Below, in pieces: positions 29,824 through 38,502 of a stretch of 64,000 bases of DNA (positions within the stretch are counted from its first letter, which is position 1; every line of letters starts with the position of its first letter). Under the pieces are notes generated by a model. The model had not been told where the DNA came from. It saw nothing but the letters and a program-made list of their open reading frames with translations, and ran no database searches. Source of the DNA: Gammaproteobacteria bacterium (lineage in GTDB: Bacteria > Pseudomonadota > Gammaproteobacteria > UBA6186 > Azoamicaceae); NCBI GenBank assembly GCA_013288135.1, contig JABDCL010000002.1, positions 142,956-206,955 of the forward strand, read 5' to 3'. The position numbers were made by a program, and so were the translations under genes.

Positions 29824-30100
29824 TCTACTCTCTCCATAGTTCTCTCATACATTACTATAGTTCAATAAGTTAATATATAAAACAGGGTCGAGTCGCAACA
29901 AATGACTTTATATTGTTGTGTAATTTCCATAATTAAAGTCAAATTAATGGAAGAAAAGTTTGCGACAATTGGGGTATAATAACGGGGGTTTTAGAATCAT
30001 ATGCGCGCATATACTCATTTCTCTTTGCTGCCAATGTGTGTTGATGAGGCCAAAATTCGAATGAGTTATGAATTTCTTCGTTAAACTGGATCCAAGATTA

Positions 30101-30116
30101 CTGTATTAATATACAG
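30101..30116 (+). promoter_or_regulatory. LexA/SOS-box-like operator
   Basis: CTGTATTAATATACAG is a perfect CTGT-N8-ACAG palindrome with an alternating AT centre, preceded by TA. It is as good as many natural gammaproteobacterial SOS boxes and lies 53 nt before the ATG of the DUF1016 nuclease. Function is inference. Confidence 0.55.
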
Positions 30117-30121
30117 AAAGT

Positions 30122-30144
30122 TTCTGCCACAAGCTGTGGCAGAA
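30122..30144 (+). promoter_or_regulatory. Hairpin just before the DUF1016 ribosome site
   Basis: TTCTGCCACA and TGTGGCAGAA are perfect 10-bp arms around a 3-nt loop, 13 nt before AAAGGAG. The same word (CACAAGCTGTGGCAGAA) recurs inside the gene at about 30485-30501, where it encodes SQAVAEI. The upstream copy could be a fossil of gene duplication or an mRNA structure. Confidence 0.55.
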
Positions 30145-30168
30145 TTAGGGATGCTCAAAGGAGAAGTC

Positions 30169-31215
30169 ATGAAAAAATCAAAAATGCTTGGAGAAGCAAT
30201 TCTTAATGAAGAATATATTGAACTTCTTTCTGATATTAAGGAGAAAATTAAGAGAAGCCAATTAAAGGCAAGTCTATCAGTTAACCGCTATTTAATTGAA
30301 TTATATTGGGACATTGGTCGTTCAATCATTATAAAACAAGCGACTGAAAAATGGGGAGATAGCGTAATTGAAACACTTGGGAAAGATTTGCAAAGAGATT
30401 TTCCCGGTAAAAAGGGATTTTCTGCCAGGAATATTTGGCGAATGCGTGCGTTTTATCTAGCATATCCAGAAGATATAAAACTGTCACAAGCTGTGGCAGA
30501 AATTCCCTGGGGTCAGAATATTATGCTACTGGAGAAAATTAAAGACAAAGGGCAAAGATTTTGGTATGCAAAAAGTACAATAGAGCATGGTTGGAGTCGT
30601 GCTGTTTTATGGCATCAAATTGAAAGCGGTTTGTATGAACGTCAGCCAATATCCAAGAAGTCCACCAACTTCTCAAAAACATTGCCATCACCGCAATCTG
30701 AATTAGCAATTGAGATTATGAAAGACAAATATAACTTTGATTTTCTTACGCTAGGAGAGGAATACAAAGAGCGTACTTTACATTTAGGATTAATGGAACA
30801 TCTTCAAAAATTTTTGGTCGAATTAGGAATTGGCTTTGCTTTCGTTGGAAGCCAATATCACATAAAAGTAGGAAATGATGACTATTATCTTGATTGTTTG
30901 TTTTATCATTTGAAATTGAGGTGTTATATTGTTTGTGAATTAAAAATAATTGAGTTTAAACCAGAACATGCTGGAAAAATGAATTTTTATTTAGCCGCAG
31001 TAGATGCACAGTTAAAACATCCTGGAGATCATCCAAGCATTGGGCTAATTTTATGTAAAACAAAAGAAGAATTGAAGGTAGAATATACATTACAATCATC
31101 TAATCGTCCTATAGGGGTTGCTGAATATCAACTTGTAAAATCGCTACCGAAAGAATATTTAGAAAATTTGCCCACTGCAGAACAATTGGTAAATGAACTA
31201 AAGACATCTGAATGA
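30169..31215 (+). CDS. DUF1016/YhcG-family PDDEXK nuclease protein
   Basis: 348 aa from the ATG at 30169 with AAAGGAG 5 nt upstream. The ORF could extend 11 codons further, but these lie in a hairpin. The N-terminal DUF1016 domain includes NRYLIELYWDIGRSI, GFSARNIWRMRAFYLAYP and AEIPWGQN. The C-terminal nuclease fold has YYLDCLFYHLKLRCYIVCELK (D...E-x-K active site) and GKMNFYLAAVDAQL. Members occur beside restriction and mobile genes, and some are nucleases. It lies 190 bp outside the island's distal att site, downstream of an SOS-like box. Confidence 0.88.
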   Translation: MKKSKMLGEAILNEEYIELLSDIKEKIKRSQLKASLSVNRYLIELYWDIGRSIIIKQATEKWGDSVIETLGKDLQRDFPGKKGFSARNIWRMRAFYLAYPEDIKLSQAVAEIPWGQNIMLLEKIKDKGQRFWYAKSTIEHGWSRAVLWHQIESGLYERQPISKKSTNFSKTLPSPQSELAIEIMKDKYNFDFLTLGEEYKERTLHLGLMEHLQKFLVELGIGFAFVGSQYHIKVGNDDYYLDCLFYHLKLRCYIVCELKIIEFKPEHAGKMNFYLAAVDAQLKHPGDHPSIGLILCKTKEELKVEYTLQSSNRPIGVAEYQLVKSLPKEYLENLPTAEQLVNELKTSE

Positions 31216-31403
31216 AGATAAGAATAAGTTAGACAATCATGGTATTGAAATAACTTTAACGCTAATCTACAGTATTAAAGTTGCGCATGCCGTTTGACAT
31301 TTAAAAATAGCATTCATAAAATCGAATTCAATCACGAAGAGATCTAATGAAGCTTTGATAAGTGTTTCCGCTACCAAAGTCACAGAATCATCATGGAGAT
31401 TAT

Positions 31404-31428
31404 ATTGGTAGGCGCGAGTGGGATCGAA
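31404..31428 (+). repeat. Distal attachment site of the tRNA-Val island
   Basis: 25 bp identical to 45309-45333, which covers the 3' end of tRNA-Val from the T-loop through CCA. The rest of the tRNA is absent here. The two copies are direct repeats bounding 13.9 kb with an integrase, as expected of attL/attR. Confidence 0.92.
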
Positions 31429-31480
31429 TTTTACCCTACAAGCCCTATTCTTCTAAGGCTTAATTCTTTATACTTTTAGG

Positions 31481-31502
31481 ATACCCCCAAAAATACCCCC
31501 AA
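31481..31502. repeat. Paired TACCCCC direct repeats, left end
   Basis: GATACCCCCAAAAATACCCCC lies about 55 bp inside the distal att site. An equivalent pair (ATACCCCCACTAATACCCCC) lies at about 45179-45200 at the other end. Likely integrase or excisionase arm-type sites, by analogy with P4-type elements. Confidence 0.55.
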
Positions 31503-31656
31503 TTATTAGCTGCTGTCTTAAGTGTTCTAAAAGTCAGGCAAAAAACCTAAAACAATTAACAGAGAACGAATCATTCCCTGAACTAATATCTTATCAGAGT
31601 TTAAATTCCAAAACTTGCCTAATTTAAAAGCAGCAAAATTAGGGATGCTTCATTGA

Positions 31657-31785
31657 AAGGTGAAGGATGAATATGGGAAGGAGGAGGTTTGGAAATGGTA
31701 TTTACCATTAAAGGTGCTCAAAAATAGCAAAGATGCTCATATAAACTGGGTAAGAATCTTGAAGACAATGAGCGCCTATCAGTAA
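31657..31785 (+). pseudogene. Remnant of a repA-like ATPase 3' end
   Basis: One frame reads EYGKEEVWKWYLPLKVLK then NSKDAHINWV, matching GKGSIWKWYLPSKMFKENK then DAHTNSV at the C-terminus of the intact ATPase at 41355-42515. It is on the opposite strand, without the rest of the gene. Just upstream (31628-31656) AAKLGML resembles the preceding residues. It is a decayed duplicate, probably from an earlier or tandem insertion at this att site. Confidence 0.75.
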
Positions 31786-32282
31786 GCTTAACGAATAAAT
31801 TGTATAACCTAATTCCTGACTTCCCTTTTTGGGGACAACCAAATGAAATCTTTCAATCCTTGCTCTTGGTTTAATTTTGATTCAGGTATCATCAAAATCT
31901 CTTATGTCATCCTCATCCATGCCCCTTACCATCGCCTTAAACAAAAGCTAGGACGCCGCTCATCGTTTGCAAGGGGCCTATCGGCTGGAACCTCCCTTGC
32001 AAACGCTTCGCTTACGTCCTTTAACGCTTTTGCGGCGACGGTGCGGAGCATGGATAGAAGACAAGATTCCAAGAATTTTATAAGGAGCGCTTCGCGACCA
32101 AATTATGACGGGCTCTGCCCGTACCCGGCAGCTCAGGTTTAAAGCATGCTTATTATCCACCCCACGCGCAGTAATTTCAATGTAAAACAGATAGTCATTG
32201 TCTGACTCACTCAACTCCGATTCAATTCTTGAATGGTAGGCTCAACCGCCTTCGACCGCCGCAAGCCGCCAAAAAAGATACC

Positions 32283-33725
32283 CTATTTAATTTCAGGCTT
32301 CAATACAAACCATACAGTTCTCCAAGCGTGCCCCCTAGATCCAATAATTCCCTGTTTTTTAAGAATAGTCAGATCATCTCTTAGGGTTCTTTCTGATGGG
32401 GAATCCGATAATTTAATCATTATTTCTGCTGCCTTAAGATCCTCGGAATTCTCTAATATATTAATGATTTCAACCTGTCTCTTCGACAGATTTTTCAACT
32501 TTCCTGCTCTCCCATCTAATAACTGTTTCTGTTTTATTATTTCAGCACGCGGCCCAATGGGTTCAGCAAATATAAATTGTACTGATAATCCACTCGAATA
32601 TTCTTCAAAAACAGGATCTGGTATTCCGTGTTTTCGACTCTCTTCAATTATTTTTAGTGTCCCATTTCCCCATTTTTCTATAAAACCCAGTTGATACAAA
32701 GTTCTAGCAATCAATTTATTTCTAGGGTGGGATTCATGTTTATGTTTTAAATCTTCTATTTTCAATTCTTTTGGCAAAGTCCCACTATTCCAAATTTCCA
32801 TTTTATCGTCGAAAATGCCTAAGGAAATCGCAGAGTTGTTTTGATAGTTCCTATGACAAACAGCGTTAATCATGGCTTCACGAACAGCAAGTACCGGAAC
32901 CGTGAATTTATCTGAACGAACAAAACTATCTTCTGGAAATGTACTTGATATATTTAAATGTTTTCTCATAAAATTAGTCGCTTCATCTATAATCCTAGAA
33001 GCGTTACCATAAACTTGCTGGTTGTCGATAAAATCATCTAATTTGCTCACCCCTTTAAATCTGGCCATTTTAATCATACATTGCGAAAACTGTGCATCCA
33101 TTTTTTTCGCATACAAAACCACTGCGGCATTTTTTGGCTTCCCATTTTGCAATAGCTCTAATCGACTAAGGATACTGTTTATATCCTCCTGCAAAGCATC
33201 TTCTGGCATTCGTTTAGCTACAATTCCTTTTTTGATCGTGTTGCGAATTTCATCATGATCCAGATCCTCTATAGAATAATCATTATTTATATACTCATCC
33301 CAAGCATGATTTAGTTGTCCTCTTTTGACAAGCAATTGCTCATATAAATGTTGAGGCATACGAACAGTCTCACATTCAACTCGATGATAAGGGCGACCAT
33401 CATAAATGTAAGGAATGTGATCACCATGTGGGACTTCCATTGCAATAACAAATTTTTTCGCCTCTAATGGTATATAACTCACCTCTACTGATGCGGGAGG
33501 CTCAATTTTTCTTATTTCATTAGCTATTTCTTGTCGAGTATTATCAGTTACCATTTGTCCAGATAGACGACCATCATTTTTAACACCAATAAGAACAACA
33601 CCACCGCGATCATTTAGAAAAGCGCAAAGAGTTCCGCATGCTTTTCTAACTTCTCCAGTTGTAGATTTAAGCTCCACTATTCTGGTTTCGTCTTTAATCA
33701 TCCTTTTTAGTTCATCTAGTGTCAC
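32283..33725 (-). CDS. AlbA_2 (Schlafen-like) / ATP-binding / winged-helix protein
   Basis: 480 aa. The N-terminal AlbA_2 fold has RIVELKSTTGE and CAFLNDRGGVVLIGVKNDG (residues 15-55). A central GHKL-type ATP-binding region has REAMINAVCHRNYQN and WNSGTLP. The C-terminus is a winged-helix segment (RQVEIINILENSEDLKAAEIM). This architecture is common in mobile elements as putative transcriptional regulators and is related to domains in phage-defence proteins. It is the first cargo gene from the island's left end. The role is not determined. Confidence 0.85.
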   Translation of the reverse strand: MTLDELKRMIKDETRIVELKSTTGEVRKACGTLCAFLNDRGGVVLIGVKNDGRLSGQMVTDNTRQEIANEIRKIEPPASVEVSYIPLEAKKFVIAMEVPHGDHIPYIYDGRPYHRVECETVRMPQHLYEQLLVKRGQLNHAWDEYINNDYSIEDLDHDEIRNTIKKGIVAKRMPEDALQEDINSILSRLELLQNGKPKNAAVVLYAKKMDAQFSQCMIKMARFKGVSKLDDFIDNQQVYGNASRIIDEATNFMRKHLNISSTFPEDSFVRSDKFTVPVLAVREAMINAVCHRNYQNNSAISLGIFDDKMEIWNSGTLPKELKIEDLKHKHESHPRNKLIARTLYQLGFIEKWGNGTLKIIEESRKHGIPDPVFEEYSSGLSVQFIFAEPIGPRAEIIKQKQLLDGRAGKLKNLSKRQVEIINILENSEDLKAAEIMIKLSDSPSERTLRDDLTILKKQGIIGSRGHAWRTVWFVLKPEIK

Positions 33726-34029
33726 ATCGCGCCCCTCTTAATCATGTAATACTACAATTTTCCTTTGATCCCCTTCGGGATAGCACTTTATCACAGCAAT
33801 CCAACTTATTGTAGCTTTTTATATCTTACCTTAAAATTAGGTAACCACTTAAGCTTAATACTGCTTTTTATACAAATGTCCCGCTTCTCCATCTGCCAGA
33901 CTACAAACTATTTGCCAGTTGAAAAATCCCATTAACCCCACAATTGTTGCATATTTCCTTCATTAATTTTTTGAAATTAACTACCGGAATTATGCAACAA
34001 TTATATAGGATTATAAATTCCAACCTTTA
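33726..34029. terminator. Intergenic hairpin, probable terminator of the 34030 gene
   Basis: An inverted repeat AATTGTTGCATA-TTCC (33942-33958) / GGAATTATGCAACAATT (33986-34002) with one mismatch encloses a second AT stem. It lies 28 bp after the stop of the minus-strand gene at 34030. It has no strong T-run, so termination is tentative. The rest of the 304-bp gap shows nothing. Confidence 0.4.
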
Positions 34030-34308
34030 CTAGCTGTCAAAAATAGGTTCACCAAGGTTCGTTAACAACGTCACGATATTATTCAAAGTACTTATTATAT
34101 CTTCGTTATAACTCTTGGCCTTACCAACCAAATCGCTTAATGCCCACAAATATGTGTGCAGCTTTAGCGCAGGATAATCAATTAAATCCTTTGCCAGCGC
34201 CATTTCGACCATTGCTTCTACTTTAATGTGGTACTCAAGCAACACTTCCTGTGAATCCACCAATTGCTTCATTAACAATACATAATCTGATACTTTACAT
34301 TTATCCAT
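34030..34308 (-). CDS. Small hypothetical helical protein
   Basis: 92 aa, all-helical, acidic, no membrane segment. AGGAG lies 8 nt before the ATG. No family recognised. It is flanked by several hairpins (34365-34409 on its upstream side). Island cargo of unknown role. Confidence 0.55.
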   Translation of the reverse strand: MDKCKVSDYVLLMKQLVDSQEVLLEYHIKVEAMVEMALAKDLIDYPALKLHTYLWALSDLVGKAKSYNEDIISTLNNIVTLLTNLGEPIFDS

Positions 34309-34376
34309 AGCCGACTCCTATTAGTTGGTTTTGGTAGTAGTGCGTTTGGTGTGACAAGCACCCACACACTATGGGT

Positions 34377-34409
34377 GTGGCATGTTGGCTTTAATAGCCG
34401 ACATGCCAC
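34377..34409. promoter_or_regulatory. Strong hairpin in intergenic region
   Basis: GTGGCATGTTGGCT pairs with AGCCGACATGCCAC (one mismatch) around a 5-nt loop. A second hairpin, CACCCA/TGGGTG, lies immediately before it. The two sit in the 294-bp gap between divergent genes at 34308 and 34603. Function unknown. Confidence 0.6.
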
Positions 34410-34569
34410 TTCTTATAAACAAAATTGTCATGAAGTTTGTTACTTTTAAACTTCACGAGTATTTCATATCACATAAAAGCTGTAAAAGTTGTTTATACAC
34501 ATCTATTATAGCTCTCTCATTAACCTTGTCAATTAATTTCTTGTAATTTATGATGTTAATATTTACTAT

Positions 34570-34591
34570 AAAGATGTCATTAAACATCTTT
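34570..34591 (+). promoter_or_regulatory. Palindromic operator candidate before the DUF6471 gene
   Basis: AAAGATGT-CATTAA-ACATCTTT is a perfect 8-bp inverted repeat ending 11 nt before the ATG at 34603. Its position over the start of an HTH-like gene suggests autorepression; that is inference. Confidence 0.5.
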
Positions 34592-34602
34592 ATAAGAAGC
34601 CA

Positions 34603-34854
34603 ATGAGCAAAGATAAAAAATACTGGGCGAAAATTGCCTCCAAAATAGTTAAAACTGAACTTGCTAAACGTGGAATGACCTACATTGAACTGGTGCAAAA
34701 ACTAAAAGACATCGGTGTGGAAATAAAGGTTGAAGATATGCGTGCACGTCTCGCAAGAGGCACTTTTAGTGCCATTTTATTTATCCAATGTTTAAAAGCA
34801 ATCGATGTTAAAAATTTACCACTCGAAGACAGTCTTTTTGATAATAGATCTTAA
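34603..34854 (+). CDS. DUF6471 family HTH-like small protein
   Basis: 83 aa. WAKIASKIVKTELAKRGMTY, IELVQKLKDIGVE and MRARLARGTFSAILFIQCLKAI form a compact helical domain that I recognise as DUF6471, resembling phage-type repressors. It is probably DNA-binding and probably autoregulates through the palindrome just upstream. Confidence 0.72.
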   Translation: MSKDKKYWAKIASKIVKTELAKRGMTYIELVQKLKDIGVEIKVEDMRARLARGTFSAILFIQCLKAIDVKNLPLEDSLFDNRS

Positions 34855-34935
34855 TACACGCCAGTCTCAATTTTATGCTCCATTACTTAATTGCACTTCT
34901 CGCTCTATTAATACTTTTTTAGGAGTAAGATCTGA

Positions 34936-35170
34936 AATGTACTGGGGGGAACAATTAGAAGTGCTGCGAAGGGATCAATTAACAGCGCGGTTGACAAAGA
35001 TCTCTTAAACAACCTATTAATCTGGAATGCCCGAGACTTACAGAAAAAACTCGATACTTATCAAGATTACTTCAATCACTATCGATCACACTCTGCCATT
35101 AATGCGTTGACACCAGAAACCCCGGGGTGTCAACTTTTTAGAATAGATCCAGCGGTTTCTCTGAAGCATT
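34936..35170 (+). pseudogene. Degenerate DDE transposase C-terminus
   Basis: The frame ending in TAA at 35170 reads SAVDKDLLNNLLIWN, then ARDLQKKLDTYQDYFNHYRS and HSAINALTPET. This matches the tail of IS481/IS3-like integrase-core transposases. The DDE core and inverted repeats are not recognisable and the frame is interrupted upstream. An insertion-sequence fossil in the island. Confidence 0.75.
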
Positions 35171-35296
35171 AAGAGTGGACAAGAAAAATGCGATATCATT
35201 CGATGAATCTGTCTGTACTATACTTCACATACATTTGATATTTTGCTCAATCAAACGTGTAATTACATATAAATATTTAAATTTGGATTACTAATT

Positions 35297-35986
35297 ATGA
35301 GTTCAGAAAAACCAAGACACAGTATACAATGGTTAAATACAAAACCATGGTATAGGTTTCTTAAAGTGTTATTTATTCTAATGGCAACTTTTATTGCAAT
35401 CCTTATCATTCTATTTACTTTAATCTCTGCCACACAAAGTTATAATCAAAATCCTTATAATTACCAAAAATCTTATATTTCTTGTAATTATGGGAACAAA
35501 AAAACATATACTTTCAATGAGCTTGGGATTAATATATACAACATAACGACTACTGATCCAAAAGATAAATTAGATTTTATAAAATTATGCGAAATTTCTC
35601 ACAAAGATAACTTGCCAAAAATCTACACTTGTGATCCTCATATTAAGTATGAGCCAGATCAAAGCATTCCCGCAGAATGTCGAAACCCTGATGGCACAGT
35701 AACAGACCCTGCTGCCGCAGCGCTTCTTGGACTAGATGAATATTTTAATAATCATTACAATGATAATGGTTCTCTAAAATTCACAACAGATAATACCAAT
35801 TTTGAAAATAAGAATTCTAATCTTTTATTTAGAATAAATGTTTCAATGAATTCATATTATTCTGCTCTTCAAAATGAAAGCGGTCTATTAATAATAGCTT
35901 TGATTATTGAATTAATCATTTTAGAAATAATAAGAAGAATATCCTATTATATATTTCTTGGGAAATTTTATCCCCCAATAAAATAA
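35297..35986 (+). CDS. Two-helix membrane protein of unknown function
   Basis: 229 aa. Helix 1 is FLKVLFILMATFIAILIILFTLI near 22-45 and helix 2 LLIIALIIELIILEII near 196-212. Between them lies an Asn/Tyr-rich domain with four cysteines, presumably periplasmic. No family recognised. It is upstream of, and on the same strand as, the DUF4917 gene, from which it is separated by 320 bp. Confidence 0.6.
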   Translation: MSSEKPRHSIQWLNTKPWYRFLKVLFILMATFIAILIILFTLISATQSYNQNPYNYQKSYISCNYGNKKTYTFNELGINIYNITTTDPKDKLDFIKLCEISHKDNLPKIYTCDPHIKYEPDQSIPAECRNPDGTVTDPAAAALLGLDEYFNNHYNDNGSLKFTTDNTNFENKNSNLLFRINVSMNSYYSALQNESGLLIIALIIELIILEIIRRISYYIFLGKFYPPIK

Positions 35987-36145
35987 ATTTTTTCAAAACT
36001 GAACTACTTATCTGCTTATTTAACGTCTCGCATGAACTTTCTCGACAATCTGGGTCAAATGTAATGTTAATGAGGTTAAACATTCTTTTCATATCCAGGT
36101 TATAAAATAGATTTTCACATAAGATTTAGCAGAGAACAGATTACC

Positions 36146-36280
36146 ATGGGGACAAATTTATTAATCTTATGTTTCACATTTACAATTTCAGTTGTCCGAT
36201 ATCTGATTAGAAAAAATCATTTGCACAATGCGTGTACTTCAACGCATTGGGAACTTTGTATCACAGTGGAAGCCAAATAA
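36146..36280 (+). CDS. Possible 44-aa membrane miniprotein
   Basis: ATG at 36146 opens a 44-codon frame whose first 20 residues are hydrophobic (NLLILCFTFTISVV), followed by a basic YLIRK. There is no strong ribosome site. It ends 26 nt before the preferred DUF4917 start. It could be a leader or membrane partner, or chance. Confidence 0.25.
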   Translation: MGTNLLILCFTFTISVVRYLIRKNHLHNACTSTHWELCITVEAK

Positions 36281-36306
36281 ACATATGTTCTCTGAGGAAA
36301 AGTCAA

Positions 36307-37275
36307 GTGTGTACTATTAAAAAAATTAACACTACTAACACTACTAATAATACATTATTAATCGGAAATGGGTTCTCTTTGTATTTTCATAATATTTTTC
36401 GTTGGGAAAAGCTTATATCAGATAATGATGGATCTTTGAAAACGGCATCCGTGATGCTTGGATCTAATAATCTAGAAAAGATGATTGAATACTTAATTTG
36501 CGGAAAATTAATAATACCATTTCTTGTTAATGGTGACGAAACTCTTAAAAAAAATTACAATGATGTACTAAAAAAAGAAATTGAAACACTCAAAAAACTG
36601 TTTATTGAAAACCTTGGGAAAAAACATCCGTCCTTACCGAAGGAATTAGAACTTAAAAATAAACAGTGTGTTACAAATACACTAAAATCATTTCAAAATA
36701 TTTTTACAACAAATTATGATTTGGTCTTGTATTGGCTCATAATCGATTCTGTTAGTCATTTTTGTGATGGATTTTCATGTTCTATCAGTGATAACAAAAA
36801 CAATTACTTTTCCCATTTCCACAATTACGCAACACGGAAAAATAAAATACCAATATCATATCTTCATGGGGCGCTTCATCTATATCACAATGAACTTGGA
36901 ACTCACAAGATAACATACAAACCGGAAGAAACTCTTGTCCAGAAAATACAAGTAATGGACAATCTTCCACTAGTTATATTAGAGGGAAATTCTACAGATA
37001 AAATTAAACAAATATCTGATAATTTTTACTTACAATACTCACACAATCAATTAAAAGAAATTAAGGGAAACGTTTATACTTTTGGCGTCTCTTTTGAACA
37101 TGATGATTATATCATTAAAAGTCTGTGTGAAAATTCAAAAATTGATAAAATATATTTTGGCGATTATAAAGATATACCTGTACTTCCCAAACATCTTCTT
37201 AAGTATAGCGATAGAATAAACCTTTATAGCAGCAAATTTTTCGGTTTCAACGACGATAGCTGCGAAATCTCTTGA
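36307..37275 (+). CDS. DUF4917 family SIR2-like fold protein
   Basis: About 322 aa from the GTG at 36307, chosen because GAGGAAAA lies 5-9 nt upstream; the frame is open back to 36232. LLIGNGFSLYF is a SIR2-type dinucleotide loop and FTTNYDLVLYW the Asn-x-Asp segment. YLHGALHLY supplies the catalytic-type histidine and FGVSFEHDDYII the closing motif. SIR2-fold proteins in mobile islands often deplete NAD as abortive defence; that role is inferred here. Confidence 0.75.
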   Translation: MCTIKKINTTNTTNNTLLIGNGFSLYFHNIFRWEKLISDNDGSLKTASVMLGSNNLEKMIEYLICGKLIIPFLVNGDETLKKNYNDVLKKEIETLKKLFIENLGKKHPSLPKELELKNKQCVTNTLKSFQNIFTTNYDLVLYWLIIDSVSHFCDGFSCSISDNKNNYFSHFHNYATRKNKIPISYLHGALHLYHNELGTHKITYKPEETLVQKIQVMDNLPLVILEGNSTDKIKQISDNFYLQYSHNQLKEIKGNVYTFGVSFEHDDYIIKSLCENSKIDKIYFGDYKDIPVLPKHLLKYSDRINLYSSKFFGFNDDSCEIS

Positions 37276-37353
37276 ATATTGCTAAAACCCATGCTATCGA
37301 ATAGTGACAAGTCGTTTTCCAAGACCTCATGGCATTAGACTATTCGTACATTT

Positions 37354-38133
37354 TTACACAATCTTTATTACATCCAAGGAATACTGGCCTGATTTTAATT
37401 TCGCTTGGTAAAACGTAATGTTAGGTAAATCTTTGACCCAAGATTTCACTAATTTTTTATCCTCCTCGCTCGTTAAAGTAGCAAAAATAATTCTATTTAT
37501 TGCTTTACGAACATTAATCCTTTCATTAAAAATTCCATTAACATAGAAAAGACGCCATTCCTGTTCATGGTTATATTCTCTCCATTTAGTATGAAAGATT
37601 TCGTTAATATCATTTAAATCATTTCCAATAAGTGGAGGAATGTCGCTATATTTAACCTTCACGGGTCGCTGATGCGCCTCACTTCCTTTAGGAAAAATGC
37701 CAAAACTTTTCCAATCAAATCCAATACAAATCCCTTTGTGCCCACCAGCATAATAATCAAACATTAAAAGATCATCATGAACTTCAGTTAAACATAAGAC
37801 ACCCCAATTTAAATTTTGTTTTAGTCTTGCCAATACATGTGCTCCTGCAATAGCTCCATCTACACGTAGCCGATATCGTCCATCTGGCAAACTTTCTTGT
37901 TCTTTAATGTTTTCTTTTGAATAATTATTTAATTCTTCTTCAGTAACTGCTATATCTGTATCCTCAGGATATACAAACAAAGCTTCATTAGGATCATTAA
38001 GTTTATCGAAGGGAGGAAAATAAAGTTCTCCATCTGCAAGTAATTTCTTAGTGAAAGCATTCTCAGAATTTTTTCGATCATCTTCTGTAATTGTGCGATA
38101 TTTGTAAAGTATCTCTGGAAACTTTTCAACCAT
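37354..38133 (-). CDS. DUF2971 domain protein
   Basis: 259 aa. LYKYR near the N-terminus, LYFPPFDKLNDPNEA, VLCLTEVHDDLLMFDYYAGGH and EWRLFYV are the DUF2971 hallmarks. The biochemical role is unknown, and members are frequent in defence islands. It starts 14 nt after a small membrane-protein gene, suggesting a two-gene unit. Confidence 0.82.
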   Translation of the reverse strand: MVEKFPEILYKYRTITEDDRKNSENAFTKKLLADGELYFPPFDKLNDPNEALFVYPEDTDIAVTEEELNNYSKENIKEQESLPDGRYRLRVDGAIAGAHVLARLKQNLNWGVLCLTEVHDDLLMFDYYAGGHKGICIGFDWKSFGIFPKGSEAHQRPVKVKYSDIPPLIGNDLNDINEIFHTKWREYNHEQEWRLFYVNGIFNERINVRKAINRIIFATLTSEEDKKLVKSWVKDLPNITFYQAKLKSGQYSLDVIKIV

Positions 38134-38147
38134 ATAAGTTCCTTGGT

Positions 38148-38360
38148 CTAAAGATGTGGGGATCCCTTAGGACTTGATCTCGTAGCTTTACTTTGCTCAT
38201 CCTTTTGCATTAGCATATACTTATTTTGAAAATTATACACTTTAGTTGCAGCAACCTCTGGATATAAAATACTATAAAGCGCTATAAAGGCAATTATAAG
38301 CGCAGCTACTCCTTGAATGAATGTTCCAATCCCAGTCAACAAAATACCTATTCCCTGCAT
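38148..38360 (-). CDS. Small single-helix membrane protein
   Basis: 70 aa. A hydrophobic N-terminus (GIGILLTGIGTFIQGVAALIIAFIA) is followed by a basic, polar tail. Tightly linked (14 nt) to the DUF2971 gene. Unknown; could anchor or inhibit the downstream product. Confidence 0.45.
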   Translation of the reverse strand: MQGIGILLTGIGTFIQGVAALIIAFIALYSILYPEVAATKVYNFQNKYMLMQKDEQSKATRSSPKGSPHL

Positions 38361-38502
38361 TTTACCTTTCTCCTACCCATAACATAACTTCAGTTTAGTA
38401 TATTAGTATCGGGAAAAGTCAGATCTGGCATAAAATACGCACTTGTAATTGTCAAATGTCCGGTTCTAACACCTCGACTTTCATATAATGCCTCCTATAT
38501 TT

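Larger units (their letters stand above)
29824..30168. other. Upstream region of the DUF1016 nuclease gene
   Basis: A 345-bp gap. Apart from a LexA-type box and a hairpin described separately, it contains gaaaagtttgcga at about 29952, a partial match to the dispersed repeat at 61015 and 62252. I see no gene. Confidence 0.5.
31216..32282. other. Gene-poor left end of the island
   Basis: This 1067-bp stretch holds the distal att repeat (31404), paired TACCCCC repeats, a degraded repA 3' end, and a hairpin at 31965-32004 (GTTTGCAAGGG / CCCTTGCAAAC). The GC-richer 31950-32130 segment and a degenerate copy of the 10-bp repeat at 32240-32275 complete it. Open frames here (for example 31978-32214 minus) are short and Arg-rich, and I do not support them. 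Confidence 0.6.

Noticed and set aside
31404..31428. A second tRNA-Val gene
   Set aside because: Only the 3' end is present; no anticodon or D-arm follows, so it is an attachment-site remnant.
31843..32142. 99-residue plus-strand ORF
   Set aside because: Overlaps the same GC-rich hairpin region, has no recognisable domain and looks like chance reading of non-coding sequence.
31978..32214. 78-residue minus-strand ORF
   Set aside because: Arg/Ser-rich translation without family resemblance, crosses a strong hairpin, no convincing ribosome site.
34453..34698. 81-residue minus-strand ORF over the DUF6471 gene
   Set aside because: Antisense to a better-supported gene with its own operator-like palindrome.
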